NCBI GenBank assembly: GCA_031267635.1
Contig: JAIRYX010000043.1
Span: 1 to 14,664, forward strand
Length of the DNA stretch: 14,664 nt
DNA from: Planctomycetaceae bacterium
GTDB lineage: Bacteria; Planctomycetota; Planctomycetia; Pirellulales; Thermoguttaceae
Reading direction: 5' to 3'
Shown here: one piece after another, positions 1-8,075 of the stretch
How positions within the stretch are numbered: the stretch's first letter is position 1
Layout of the letters: every line of letters begins with the position of its first letter
Made by a program: the position numbers and the translations under genes
The notes under the pieces: model-generated
The model's input: the letters and a program-made list of their open reading frames with translations, nothing else
Databases searched by the model: none
Told to the model about the DNA's origin: nothing

Positions 1-236
1 AAGTCGCCGGAAATCAGATTGATTTGTCCCGAAGCCAAACGACCGTATTCATTGTAAACAGCAGAAAATTGGTTTGACAACGGAATGCTCATTGTCAAAC
101 ATAATACAATCAGTATCAAGAGTGAAAGCCATCGTTTTTGAATCATTTGCGAAAAGTTTTTGAAACGTAACGATTCAGTGGAATGTAAGTAATTCGGCGC
201 AATTTCAATGCGAGGATTTCGTATTTTTAACCTCAT
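1..236 (-). CDS. N-terminus of a membrane glycosyltransferase-like protein (partial, runs off left edge)
   Basis: Reading leftward from an ATG at 236 there are 78 open codons with no stop before the window edge, so only the N-terminus is visible. About 30 residues of charged leader precede a hydrophobic segment (residues ~35-52, KRWLSLLIL...) followed by SAVYNEYGRLASGQIN. That pattern of one membrane helix followed by an acidic/aromatic loop matches the first extracytoplasmic loop of GT39/ArnT-type polyprenol-sugar glycosyltransferases as I remember them from planctomycetes. The truncated copy at 8374-8748 continues into the tell-tale VNPPLP motif. An internal Met at about residue 31, just before the helix, is an alternative start, because the first ATG lies inside the arm of a palindrome. 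The family call is inference; the reading frame and its 95% identical second copy are directly visible. Confidence 0.5.
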   Translation of the reverse strand, partial: MRLKIRNPRIEIAPNYLHSTESLRFKNFSQMIQKRWLSLLILIVLCLTMSIPLSNQFSAVYNEYGRLASGQINLISGD

Positions 237-408
237 TTCTACTTAATTTTCTTAACAAAACAACCTCAGTAGCAAAAAGGTTTCCCAAAAACCAACCTCA
301 TTACCTCATTTATTATTTCTTTTTTGATGAGGTAATGAGGTTATCGTTGTAGAGGATTCATTGACTACTGAGATTGTTTTGTTTGGAAAATATAGGTAGA
401 AATGAGGT
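229..408. repeat. Nested palindrome, copy 1
   Basis: The outer arms are 229-273 and 364-408 (imperfect, about 45 bases). Inside sits a perfect 16-base inner pair, AACCTCATTACCTCAT at 294-309 against its complement at 327-342, with a 17-base loop. The octamer ACCTCATT or a close variant recurs in the arms. The outer left arm contains the first ATG of the minus-strand gene, so the structure occupies that gene's 5' end. It could be a small non-autonomous mobile element, a hairpin regulator or a protein-binding array. Confidence 0.85.
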
Positions 409-480
409 TTGTAACGCTTGCCTGTTTCGTATTAAAAAAGTTTACAATCGACTGAATAGTTACGGGAAACTAAAGAAAGA

Positions 481-502
481 AATACCTGCACAAGCAGGTA
501 TT
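481..502 (-). terminator. Candidate hairpin terminator after the methyltransferase
   Basis: AATACCTGC at 481-489 pairs perfectly with GCAGGTATT at 494-502 around a four-base loop, overlapping the methyltransferase stop codon. On the minus strand the stem is followed by a T-rich stretch interrupted by C, so termination is plausible but not textbook. Confidence 0.45.
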
Positions 503-1496
503 ACGGTATATCTTTTGCCGTTTTTTCTTTTTTTACTTTTTCTCTTAACTGTAAATTGAGCGTGTTTCGCTCCCAGAAAACGCCGTTGGAATAACCTTGA
601 ATCGTTGCGTCTGTTTCAGCGAGAGCGAGGCGTTTTTCCGCCCAGCAACAATATTCCCCGTTAAGTTCCACGCCGACATATTTTCTGTCGAGCTTTTTGG
701 CTGTCACCGAAGTTGTTCCTGAACCCAAAAACGGATCGAGAACTATTCCATTTGGCGGACAACTTGCGAGAATCAACTTGGCGATGAGCTTTTCCGGCTT
801 TTGCGTTGGATGATCGGTGTTTTCCGGCATTGACCAATAAGGGATGGAAATGTCATCCCAAAAGTTGCCCGGATAAGTTAAACGAAAATTGCCGTTGTCC
901 GTTTCCTCCCAATCTTTCGGCTGACCATTTTCCCGATATGTCGCGATAACTTTTCGCTTCTGCTTGACTGCGTCCACGTCAAAATAATAACGCTTGCTCA
1001 TCGTACCAAACCAAATATCTTCTGTTGCATTTTTCCAATTTGCTTTTGCACCGCGTCCTTTCTCTCGTTGCCAAGTGATACGATTGCGGACAATCGTGTA
1101 TTTTTGCAGGATTTGATAAAGGCAAAAAGTGCTTTTCCAGTCGCCGCAAATATAAATCGAGCCGTTCGTTTTCACTGCTTTGAGAATTTTCGGAAACCAA
1201 CTTTCGAGATACGCCAAATACGTTTCGTCATCCGACCGTGAGAATTTCATATCGTGAAAGCTTTTGTCGAGATTATAGGGCGGATCAAGAATCAATAAAT
1301 CTGCAAACGCTTCCGGCAAGCAATTCAGAACGTTAAACAAATCGCCGCATATTGTTTTATTGACGATTTCCGCCATCGTCAATTGCCTTTGCGTTTGATT
1401 CAAAAAGAACAGTCGCGATTGATAATTTTCACGCTCTTGGTCTGTTAGCGTCAGTGTTCGATTTCGATTTGCACGAATTTTGAGAATGTTGATCAT
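501..1496 (-). CDS. Site-specific DNA methyltransferase, beta class (N6-adenine or N4-cytosine)
   Basis: Transfers a methyl group from S-adenosylmethionine to an exocyclic amino group in DNA. The catalytic DPPY (motif IV, residues 71-74) comes before the AdoMet-binding DPFLGSGTT (motif I, residues 254-262), which is the circular order of the beta class. HPTQKPEKLI (229-238) is the usual motif between them. The stretch NRITWQREKGRGAKANWKN is characteristic of a solo/type II family I recall, but I cannot name its target site. I start at the ATG at 1496, giving 331 residues, because MINILKIRANRNRTLTLT resembles the family's N-terminus; upstream codons to 1655 add a low-complexity hydrophobic leader. 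A weak GAAG precedes this start, and an ATG at 1379 is a shorter alternative. No restriction endonuclease lies nearby, so it appears to be an orphan. It sits just inside one of two long direct repeats. Confidence 0.9.
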   Translation of the reverse strand: MINILKIRANRNRTLTLTDQERENYQSRLFFLNQTQRQLTMAEIVNKTICGDLFNVLNCLPEAFADLLILDPPYNLDKSFHDMKFSRSDDETYLAYLESWFPKILKAVKTNGSIYICGDWKSTFCLYQILQKYTIVRNRITWQREKGRGAKANWKNATEDIWFGTMSKRYYFDVDAVKQKRKVIATYRENGQPKDWEETDNGNFRLTYPGNFWDDISIPYWSMPENTDHPTQKPEKLIAKLILASCPPNGIVLDPFLGSGTTSVTAKKLDRKYVGVELNGEYCCWAEKRLALAETDATIQGYSNGVFWERNTLNLQLREKVKKEKTAKDIP

Positions 1497-1499
1497 TAT

Positions 1500-2093
1500 C
1501 TTCAATGTTTTAGTGGAATTGATAATAATTCTATCATTATATAAATAATACACCTTTACAAACAGCAACCGCTTTTCAAAGAGAGAAAAAAACAAAAATT
1601 TTCCAAAACTGCTCGATAAAATTTTCAACCGCGCGATCATTACATTTGCCGTCAACAGGATTTCCGAAAGCCGAAGCGATCATCGGTTATGTCGGAATTT
1701 TTGGCTGTAGATCGAGACTTCACACGGTCAGAAATTGCCGCTTGCCTACATTGAGGAAAAACCGTTCATTGGAAATTCTTATGCGAAATCAAAATGTAAT
1801 TTCTCCGTGTGATAAATATAACAATTTCTAAAAAGCAAGAAAGTATCTGTTTTAAAATACAGGTTAATATATTTCTCTCTATTTAACGTATTTTTCAAGT
1901 CTTTAGAACAGGATTGTATGAATTTTTGGAAAGATTGAAGGAATAAATGAATTGTCATGTTCGCTGAATGAGGAGCGTTGGAGAAGTTCACAAAAAACGC
2001 TATTCTTTTTCAATTTACAAAAAAGAATAGCCGAAAAAGAATTTTGAGTGTGTTCTTTATTCAGGTGCAACGTTTTTCTCAACCAATTCTACA
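1500..2093. other. Gene-free interval with one strong hairpin
   Basis: No convincing gene lies here. The interval should carry the promoters of the divergent methyltransferase and 821-residue protein genes; I see no promoter good enough to call. A frame at about 1680-1762 spells a short protein-like stretch (MSEFLAVDRDFTRSEIAACLH, broken here as 21 codons then stop) that may be a gene remnant but is too short to support. Confidence 0.5.
1999..2031. promoter_or_regulatory. Perfect 12-base inverted repeat upstream of the 821-residue protein
   Basis: GCTATTCTTTTT at 1999-2010 pairs with AAAAAGAATAGC at 2020-2031 around a nine-base loop, 62 bases before the ATG at 2094. It has no U-tract suited to plus-strand termination. 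It may be an operator, a 5' leader hairpin or a bidirectional terminator-like element. Confidence 0.5.
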
Positions 2094-4559
2094 ATGAGAA
2101 CTCAAAAACAATTCATTTTGCGTATTCTTCCTTGTTTTTTAATTTTTTCAGGGAATTTTTATTTCTCTTCGCATTATTTTTGCGAAAGACTTTTTGCGTC
2201 TGATTTCAATACATCAACAAATCCTGTTAGTCTTTTTGATGAATCTTACTTCCCTTATGCAGATTACCAAAAACTGGAAAGACTACAGGAACAAGACAGT
2301 TGTGCAGATTGGGCGAAGCGAGCAGCCAAACAGCTTATCAGCTTTTTTGAGCATATACAAAATTCGGAACAAGATTTGCGTACCGATTTATCCGCACTTG
2401 CCGATTTGTTGTTATTGGCTCCAGAGTCGGAAGTCGTATCGTTGAATGAATCGGAAGAACCGTTTACCGCTCAGAGTATTGCGAAATCGTTACAAATTCG
2501 ATTGCCGCTCTGGTCGCAAGTTGTGACAGCGTTAGAACAAGAACCGATTTTGGAGGAATCTGAAAAATACGGCGTTACTCCTTTCAAGCGTGTCAGCGAC
2601 GCAATTCGTCTTTATAAAAAATCCAACGCAATTCGAACCACGTTGCTGCTCAATCAAAACGGACAGCATTGGATTCAATTTTTTCAACTGAATCCGTTAC
2701 ATGAGCAATTAACTTATTTGATTCCTAATCAAGAGCAAGCGGTAATGGCTGTTACCGCGCAATCCGCCGAACCAACAGAAAAATATGCGTCGCAGTATAT
2801 AATATCTTCCGATGAAGCGGAACCAAATCAATCGCCAGTAAATTTTCTCAATGTTTCCGATGTTTCTCTTGATGAAGCAGAATGTCGCAAGATTTGCTCA
2901 ACGGTCAATTATTTTTTTATGACTAAAAATCGTGTTTCTATGAAACCGGAACAATCGCAATTACTCGAAATTCCAGCGATTCAAGATTGGCTCATGGAAA
3001 TGGAACAATGGCAAGGAAACCCGATTCATCCGTTGGAATTATTGAGCGTCTATGAAGAATACCGGTTTTATCACGGTATGAGCGACAGCAGTCGGCTGGC
3101 GTTGTTAAGCCGACAGTTGCTTGGGTCAAAATCGAAAGCGTTACAAGAACTGGGACAAGCAGTTCAAAATGAATTTACGCACGCTCATTTGAAAGTTTAT
3201 GTTTCGCGGTATCTTATCAATACGATGTTGCCGCCGCGCGATCCTGAATTTGACGTTGTTCGTGAAACAATCGCTGGTCAGGAAGTTGTCGGCAAACGGC
3301 GGGCGGATACGCAAGTGAATATTTCACTAATCCCCGACCCCAATCGTTTGCTGATGTCGCTTAATATTAACGGACAAGTCATAACGCAAACAACGGCGTC
3401 TACTTTTCCGGCAACCTTACATAATCAAAGCCACGGAACGTATTCCGCGAGCAAACAACTGGAATTAACAACAAAAGGCGTGCAAGTTAGTCCTGCAAAA
3501 GTTATCGCAAACAGCAAAGTCAAATTAAAAGAAGTGCAAACCGATTTAGATATTTTGCCTATCGTAGGCGATCTGGTGCGAGAAATCGCTAAAGGACAAT
3601 ATCAGAATCAGCAGTCTCAAATTCAGGCGGACGCAAAATCCAAAATGATGATGCAGGCAAAACAACGGGTTGATTCCGAAGCGGATGAACGTTTCAAAAT
3701 ATTTAACGAGCGTTTAGAACGTTTGTTTCTCAGCGTAATTCGTCAGCAAAACGCATCATTAGAATTGCACGAAGCGAAAACAACGGAAGAATGGTTATTG
3801 ACTTCGTGGTATCTTTCAACGCCGGTTTCATTAGGAAGCGATTCTAAAGACCCGGCAACGCCCGAAGGATCAATTGCCGATTTAAAGGTTCATGAACTTG
3901 GATTGAATGCAGCTCTGGAACGCTTAAATCTTGCGGGAAAGCAAATGACAATTGCTGAATTGCGGCGTTATCTTACCAATGTCATTCAACGTCCTGACTT
4001 GGATATGACTGCTGCGGATGAAGATGACGTGGTAGTTGGTTTTGCAAATATCAATCCGCTTGGTATTCGCTTTTTGAAAAACCGTGTCGAGTTGTCGCTG
4101 AATTTGTCGCATTTATTGGTGGACGATAAAGAGTGGAATGATTTTTGTGTTCTTGTCAATTATATTCCAGACATTGACGCGAACGGCTCGCCGTGTTTGG
4201 TGCGCGATGGCGTTGTCCAGCTTATTGGCGACCTAAATTTATCGCAACAAGTGGTACTTCGAGCGATTTTTAGCAAGATTTTTCATAATCGGCAACCCAT
4301 TTCACTCAAACCGAAACTTTTCCGCGAAGATGAACGTTTTGCAGGATTGAATACTGGATTCGTCCGCATTGACAACGGTTGGTTTGCAATCGCGCTTGTG
4401 CCGCAACAAGTTTCGCAAATTCCACAAAACCAAATGCCGCCGAAAATTACCAAATCGCAATGGAATCGCTCCATCCGACAATCTGCGGTGGTTCCTGCTC
4501 AAAAAGAATCGGTTATTATGAGCGCAATTCGTCAGGATGACACGATTGTTAGAAGATAG
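2094..4559 (+). CDS. Large exported protein of unknown function, planctomycete-type
   Basis: 821 residues. The N-terminus is a signal peptide or anchor (hydrophobic residues ~8-27, then a small-residue site near LFAS at ~35), so the protein should act in the periplasm or cell envelope. Residues ~30-330 are acidic and mostly helical with no motif I recognise. From ~360 onward the pattern (MLPPRDPEFDVVRETI, then ISLIPDPNRLLMSLNINGQV, a coiled-coil-like segment ~500-560, then LLVDDKEW and LRAIFSKIFHNRQPISL near the end) resembles a C-terminal region I remember as conserved among planctomycete proteins of unknown function. No catalytic residues or repeats stand out. The ATG at 2094 directly precedes the hydrophobic leader, with no clear Shine-Dalgarno. 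It is a single-gene unit between a methyltransferase on the other strand and a repeat-rich gap. The coding assignment is firm; the role is unknown. Confidence 0.85.
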   Translation: MRTQKQFILRILPCFLIFSGNFYFSSHYFCERLFASDFNTSTNPVSLFDESYFPYADYQKLERLQEQDSCADWAKRAAKQLISFFEHIQNSEQDLRTDLSALADLLLLAPESEVVSLNESEEPFTAQSIAKSLQIRLPLWSQVVTALEQEPILEESEKYGVTPFKRVSDAIRLYKKSNAIRTTLLLNQNGQHWIQFFQLNPLHEQLTYLIPNQEQAVMAVTAQSAEPTEKYASQYIISSDEAEPNQSPVNFLNVSDVSLDEAECRKICSTVNYFFMTKNRVSMKPEQSQLLEIPAIQDWLMEMEQWQGNPIHPLELLSVYEEYRFYHGMSDSSRLALLSRQLLGSKSKALQELGQAVQNEFTHAHLKVYVSRYLINTMLPPRDPEFDVVRETIAGQEVVGKRRADTQVNISLIPDPNRLLMSLNINGQVITQTTASTFPATLHNQSHGTYSASKQLELTTKGVQVSPAKVIANSKVKLKEVQTDLDILPIVGDLVREIAKGQYQNQQSQIQADAKSKMMMQAKQRVDSEADERFKIFNERLERLFLSVIRQQNASLELHEAKTTEEWLLTSWYLSTPVSLGSDSKDPATPEGSIADLKVHELGLNAALERLNLAGKQMTIAELRRYLTNVIQRPDLDMTAADEDDVVVGFANINPLGIRFLKNRVELSLNLSHLLVDDKEWNDFCVLVNYIPDIDANGSPCLVRDGVVQLIGDLNLSQQVVLRAIFSKIFHNRQPISLKPKLFREDERFAGLNTGFVRIDNGWFAIALVPQQVSQIPQNQMPPKITKSQWNRSIRQSAVVPAQKESVIMSAIRQDDTIVRR

Positions 4560-4719
4560 AAAATGGACTGATTATTTCGCTGTTAGGAGAGAGGAGGACA
4601 ATATTTCCTCATTGCTTCATATTTTCTCTGGACAACATAAAATGGTACACTGTAATAGGGATTTTAAACTCATAAAATACCAAACTAATGGTAACTCCTT
4701 CAATTGATATTGGACTTGT

Positions 4720-5167
4720 CTGCTTATTTCGCATTTGGGGAGGGATTGGTTTATAATGTGCTGTAACTACTCAGTTGATCAAACTCAATAAATCCGCACT
4801 GGGTAGCTGTAGAGTTACAAGAAAGACTTTACTATTGCAATTACCCGAACGGCTTTATCTTTACAGCCCTTATTTATCAAATTTCCCTTAGTAGCCAACA
4901 AAGCCCTCCCAAATGCGCCCTTATGCCCTTATTTTTTAGATCATGGATGATTGCCAAAACAGCTTGAACGAAAAAGATGGGAATAAGGGCGCATATTGAT
5001 GCAGTTCGGGGCTACTAAGGGAATTTTAAAATGAGGGTAGCGATAGTGGTATTTCCCGGTGAAATTGACTGTAACTACCCAAGTGTTGTGCGGATTTATT
5101 TGGCTTGGGAAGCTAAATCGTTATAGTATTGTATAAACCAACTCCTCCCCAAAATGCGAAAGAAGCA
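4720..5167. repeat. Four-layer nested palindrome, MITE-like
   Basis: Arms pair in layers. The outermost runs 4721-4755 with 5132-5167 (imperfect). Next, AATAAATCCGCAC at 4787-4799 pairs perfectly with 5088-5100. Further in, 4879-4896 (AAATTTCCCTTAGTAGCC) pairs with 5010-5026, with one base skipped. The innermost, ATGCGCCCTTATGCCC at 4913-4928, pairs with 4979-4994 with one mismatch. A third copy of the outer arm stands alone at 13117-13197. There is no open frame for a transposase. The structure is consistent with a non-autonomous element or a pair of inverted repeat units. Confidence 0.8.
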
Positions 5168-5202
5168 GGAAAATTTTATTATTGACACGAACGGAAAACT
5201 TG

Positions 5203-5369
5203 CCAACTCTCGCTATAGTTTGCCAGTTGGAAGATTCGCGGCTCACTTGCCGCTCGGCGGCGGTTGACATTTGTTCTAACATTGGTAAACTTATTGTTTG
5301 CAAGGTTTAGGCGGCTTTGCCGCCTTTTGAGTCTGCCGGTTGCTTGGGCGCATTCCGGCAGTTTTTTTT
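5203..5369 (+). ncRNA. Candidate structured small RNA with intrinsic terminator
   Basis: Several short stems follow one another on the plus strand: CCAACT/AGTTGG (5203-5208/5225-5230), GCGGC/GCCGC (5238-5242/5249-5253), GGCGGC/GCCGCC (5310-5315/5319-5324) and the terminator at 5333-5369. A promoter-like pair, TTGACA at 5264-5269 and TAAACT at 5286-5291 with a 16-base spacer, would start a transcript of about 72 bases near 5298. A second TTGACA at 5182-5187 could start a longer one. I recognise no known RNA family. The main argument is that the terminator has no gene to terminate: the last plus-strand stop is some 770 bases upstream. Confidence 0.35.
5333..5369 (+). terminator. Intrinsic terminator
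   Basis: CTGCCGG at 5333-5339 pairs perfectly with CCGGCAG at 5355-5361 and is followed at once by eight T residues (5362-5369). A smaller GC-rich hairpin, GGCGGC-TTT-GCCGCC followed by TTTT, sits just upstream at 5310-5328. Confidence 0.75.
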
Positions 5370-5543
5370 GCTTGAGCAACCGTTGCTTAATGTTGTATGC
5401 CTATTATCGCATATTTATCATGTTTTCTCAAAAATAGTTATAAGTTATTAAACTACAATAACTTATAGAAACACATTCAGCTATCTATAGTAGCGTATAT
5501 AACAAACATAGAAAAAATAAGCGATTTACACAAAGAAGTTGTG

Positions 5544-5657
5544 TCATTGTTCTGGCATGAGACTTCCGACAGAAACTCCATGCAACGCAGCTAACCGTAC
5601 AATGACATCGACAAAAGGCATATTGTTACCGCTTTCGTATTTTTTATCTGTTTCGAT
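5544..5657 (-). pseudogene. Remnant of an XRE-family transcriptional regulator
   Basis: On the minus strand 37 residues are open to a stop at 5544. They read KYESGNNMPFVDVIVRLAAL followed by HGVSVGSLMPEQ. This is the classic end of a Cro/C1-type helix-turn-helix domain (the K/RYESG turn, then a helix of the form P-x-x-x-x-L-x-x-x-A, then GVSxxxL). A stop (TAG at 5658-5660) lies just upstream, and the expected recognition helix does not continue in that frame; upstream, neighbouring frames give only fragments. The intact domain needs about 55 residues, so the gene appears broken near a run of six A/T bases (5640-5645). A frameshift sequencing error is an alternative. Confidence 0.4.
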
Positions 5658-6040
5658 CTATATAACTCCGCATTTGAAATGTCACCAACATCTGCTCAAT
5701 TCATCGCATCACAATAGAACAGTAAATCCGCAAAACCAAGTCAATGCCAAAAGGATTAGGGCGACTGAATCGTTACGAAAAATCTATCAGCATAAAAGGG
5801 AACTTCCATTCCAACACAATTTCCGTTCCTTTGGATTCATGCGTGTTGTTGCGTGCAAATTACGCTGCCAATCCGACACTATACACGCAAACAAATATAT
5901 GCGCAAGCAGGTATATAGGACAAATGTGCCCATTGAAACGGGGGTTCAAATAAAGAGTAAAAGAGTATTGGAAATCAAAGAGCGAGTTCCCACGAGTTCT
6001 TGGAACTCTCGTGTCCCTTGCCTCTGCGACTTGCGCGGTC

Positions 6041-6069
6041 TTGTATTTTTCTCGAATGTTTGCTATATT
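6041..6069 (+). promoter_or_regulatory. Sigma70-like promoter for the NIF3 gene
   Basis: TTGTAT at 6041-6046 and TATATT at 6064-6069 are separated by exactly 17 bases. Each hexamer differs from consensus at two positions or fewer. A transcript would begin near 6076, about 60 bases before the ATG at 6137. Confidence 0.55.
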
Positions 6070-6136
6070 TTATCTCAATTGTTTGTTGATGATGCTCTAT
6101 TTTGCATTTTGAGATAACTGTTTGAGGGAAAATATT

Positions 6137-6985
6137 ATGCGGGTTTTGCTAGACGATGTTGTTCGTTATCTGGAATCGCAATACCCGCTTGCGCTTGCGG
6201 AAGATTGGGATAATGTTGGGCTGCTTGCAGGAAAGCGTACCATGACAATACGGCGAGTGATGACCTGTTTGACAGTCACGCCGGAATCTTGCCGCGAAGC
6301 GATTGACGAACATGCCGATTTGATTATTACGCATCATCCGTTTCCGTTTCACGCAATCAAACGTGTTACGAGCGATACGAAAATCGGCGATATGTTTTGG
6401 CAGTTGATTCACGCCGGAATCGCAATTTATAGTCCACATACAGCGTTTGATTCGGCGTCAACCGGTATCAATCAGCAAATCGCAAAGCTTCTGGAACTTT
6501 CGCAAATCGAAACGCTGTATCCATCGCTATCTTCAGAAAATAATTCGCCGAACGAGGAACCGCCGCAAGGAACAGGACGTATCGGAATGTTGCCGCAACC
6601 GACGCCGTTACTTCAATTAGCGGAAAAAATAGCAAAATTGTTCGGTTTGCATGTCGTTGCTTATGCTGCGCCGGATAAATTTTTGATAGAATCCAACGAG
6701 AAACGTTTAGTGCAATACGTCGCTATCGGATGCGGTGCGGCGGACGATTTTCTCAAACAAGCAATTGTTCAAAACGCAGACGTTTTTCTTGTCGGCGAGG
6801 TGAAATTTCATACGATGTTGGAAGCTCGCGAAAATCAAATCGGTTTGATTTTTCCGGGACATTACGTGACCGAACGTTTCGCAGTCAAGCAACTTGCCGA
6901 CGAATTACAATCCTATTTTACCGACTCACTCACGGTTTGGACAAGTAGCCGCGAGTCTGATCCGTTGCGGTATGTTGTCGTTTAA
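6137..6985 (+). CDS. NIF3-family dinuclear-metal protein (YbgI/DUF34)
   Basis: 282 residues, the short-to-normal length for this widespread, ring-forming hexameric family. Its members bind two metal ions; the cellular substrate is unsettled, and the frequent name 'GTP cyclohydrolase I type 2' is historical. Visible metal ligands are the HH of ITHHPFPF (residues 66-67), H101 and D105 in YSPHTAFDSASTGIN, and H242 and E246 in PGHYVTE. The DWDN near the N-terminus (23-26) and VGEVKFHT are further family motifs. I use the ATG at 6137 because GAGG lies nine bases upstream; a TTG at 6122 in frame would add five residues and overlap that site. Its own promoter sits at 6041-6069. galU follows 205 bases later on the same strand, but the pair does not look translationally coupled. 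Confidence 0.93.
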   Translation: MRVLLDDVVRYLESQYPLALAEDWDNVGLLAGKRTMTIRRVMTCLTVTPESCREAIDEHADLIITHHPFPFHAIKRVTSDTKIGDMFWQLIHAGIAIYSPHTAFDSASTGINQQIAKLLELSQIETLYPSLSSENNSPNEEPPQGTGRIGMLPQPTPLLQLAEKIAKLFGLHVVAYAAPDKFLIESNEKRLVQYVAIGCGAADDFLKQAIVQNADVFLVGEVKFHTMLEARENQIGLIFPGHYVTERFAVKQLADELQSYFTDSLTVWTSSRESDPLRYVVV

Positions 6986-7030
6986 GGAGCGTTTTGAAAT
7001 TTACCAAATTTCAGTTTTGAAAATATGAAA

Positions 7031-7069
7031 TATACTCCTCACACTTGAACTTTCGACTTTTAAGACAGT
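7031..7069. repeat. 39-base inverted repeat flanking galU, left copy
   Basis: This sequence matches the reverse complement of 8353-8391 at 38 of 39 positions. The two copies face each other across galU, 1.28 kb apart. Left of it lies a small palindrome, GAAATTTACCAAATTTC (6997-7013). Confidence 0.9.
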
Positions 7070-7190
7070 TTTGATCGTTCATCACGTCCCAAAAGTCCTT
7101 TGTGTCCCTAATGTCCCTTTTTTAACGAAAACTAAATTTTCAAGCGTGAAGAGTAGAACAACTTTTTATTTTTTGAATGAAAGGATAAAC

Positions 7191-8075
7191 ATGATTGATC
7201 TTGCAGTGATTCCAGTGGCGGGGCGCGGGACGCGGCTGTTGCCGTTGACCAAAAGTCAGCCGAAAGAAATGCTTCCGGTTGCCGGAAAACCGGTAGTGCA
7301 GTATGTGGTCGAGGAATTGATTCGTTCTGGCGTGCATCGGATGCTTTTCGTTACCGGTGCAGGCAAAACCGCGATTGAAAATCATTTCGATATCGACAAC
7401 GAATTAATTGACAATCTTCGTGCGACCGGTAAAGAAGACCTTCTTGCCGAACTTGCGTTTGAGCGGAAAGACGCGGATTACTTTTATTTGCGGCAGCGTC
7501 GGCAACTCGGATTAGGACATGCCGTGCTGTGTGCCGAACCGTTTGTACGCGGACAACGTTTTGTTGTTGCGTTGGGCGATTCGATTATTGGGCGAGGTTC
7601 TGAATCAAAAATTGTCCAACGGATGATTAACCTTTTTGAAAAAAATGGCGACGTCAAAGGAGTCATTGCGTTTGAGGAAGTGCCGCATGACGAAGTGTTT
7701 CAATACGGCATTGCACAGCCGGGCAAAAACAGTACCGACTTTTTTGAGTTGGATGATATTGTAGAAAAACCCTCCCCAGAAGAAGCCCCTAGTCAATTGG
7801 CGGTCGCGGCGCGTTATGTTTTTTCTGCGGAAATCTTTGAGTACTTGCGAACCACAACGCCCGGTAAAGGCGGCGAAATTCAATTAACGGATGCGATTCG
7901 TCGTATGATTCACGACAAAAAACGGTTTCTTGGCGTCCATCTTTCGCCGTCGGAACTCCGCTACGACATCGGTAATTTCGAGAGTTATTTCACCGCCTTT
8001 ACTGAATTTGCTCTCGCTGATCCGGTTTACGGCGCGTCCGTTAAACAACACCTCAAAAAATTATTGGAAAGATAA
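7191..8075 (+). CDS. galU: UTP--glucose-1-phosphate uridylyltransferase
   Basis: Makes UDP-glucose from UTP and glucose 1-phosphate in the cytoplasm, the sugar donor for envelope polysaccharides and glycogen-related or galactose pathways. At 294 residues it has normal GalU length. The nucleotide-binding signature GRGTRLLPLTKSQPKEMLP occupies residues 11-29, followed by GLGHAVLCAEPF (107-118) and the metal-binding VALGDSII (D130). Near the C-terminus come DDIVEKP, GKGGEIQLTDAI and YDIGNFESYFTAFTEFALADP, all GalU-like rather than thymidylyltransferase-like. I start at 7191 because MIDLAVIPVAGRG is the family's beginning and AAGGA lies a few bases upstream; the frame stays open upstream to 7071 without family resemblance. 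The gene sits between the two arms of a 39-base inverted repeat and is followed by repeat-rich DNA. A glycosyltransferase-like fragment nearby hints at a surface polysaccharide role, by inference. Confidence 0.95.
   Translation: MIDLAVIPVAGRGTRLLPLTKSQPKEMLPVAGKPVVQYVVEELIRSGVHRMLFVTGAGKTAIENHFDIDNELIDNLRATGKEDLLAELAFERKDADYFYLRQRRQLGLGHAVLCAEPFVRGQRFVVALGDSIIGRGSESKIVQRMINLFEKNGDVKGVIAFEEVPHDEVFQYGIAQPGKNSTDFFELDDIVEKPSPEEAPSQLAVAARYVFSAEIFEYLRTTTPGKGGEIQLTDAIRRMIHDKKRFLGVHLSPSELRYDIGNFESYFTAFTEFALADPVYGASVKQHLKKLLER

Larger units (their letters stand above)
1..463. repeat. Direct repeat, copy 1 (partner 8513-8971)
   Basis: This stretch matches 8513-8971 in the same orientation, with roughly 19 substitutions and three small gaps counted by eye (about 95% identity). 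It includes the 5' end of the glycosyltransferase-like gene, a nested palindrome (229-408) and ends on the 12-mer CTGAATAGTTAC at 452-463, right where similarity stops. Copy 1 probably continues beyond the left edge. Confidence 0.9.
4560..6121. other. 1.56-kb interval with repeats, possible small RNA and gene debris
   Basis: No intact gene is convincing. The interval holds, in order: about 150 bases of featureless AT-rich DNA; a nested palindrome (4720-5167); a structured segment ending in two hairpins, the second a strong terminator (5203-5369); a decayed XRE-regulator fragment (5544-5657, minus); a plain stretch with small hairpins (one at about 5990-6013, CACGAGTTC...CTCTCGTG); and a promoter at 6041-6069. 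The plus-strand open frame 5539-6117 has unlikely composition and overlaps the XRE remnant. Confidence 0.6.

Noticed and set aside
1497..1655. Upstream extension of the methyltransferase
   Set aside because: Low-complexity hydrophobic residues encoded by AT-rich DNA; the known N-terminal pattern starts at 1496.
1646..1831. Short plus-strand frame of 61 codons
   Set aside because: No ribosome site, no homology pattern; only a 21-codon stretch in another frame looks protein-like, too little to call.
5539..6117. 192-codon open frame on the plus strand
   Set aside because: Composition is unlike a protein (many Cys, His and Arg in scattered order, no domain pattern), it has no ribosome site, and it overlaps the XRE remnant and the NIF3 promoter.
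7071..7190. Upstream extension of the GalU frame
   Set aside because: The family begins at the ATG at 7191, which has AAGGA upstream. The extension contains part of an intergenic region and no GalU-like residues.
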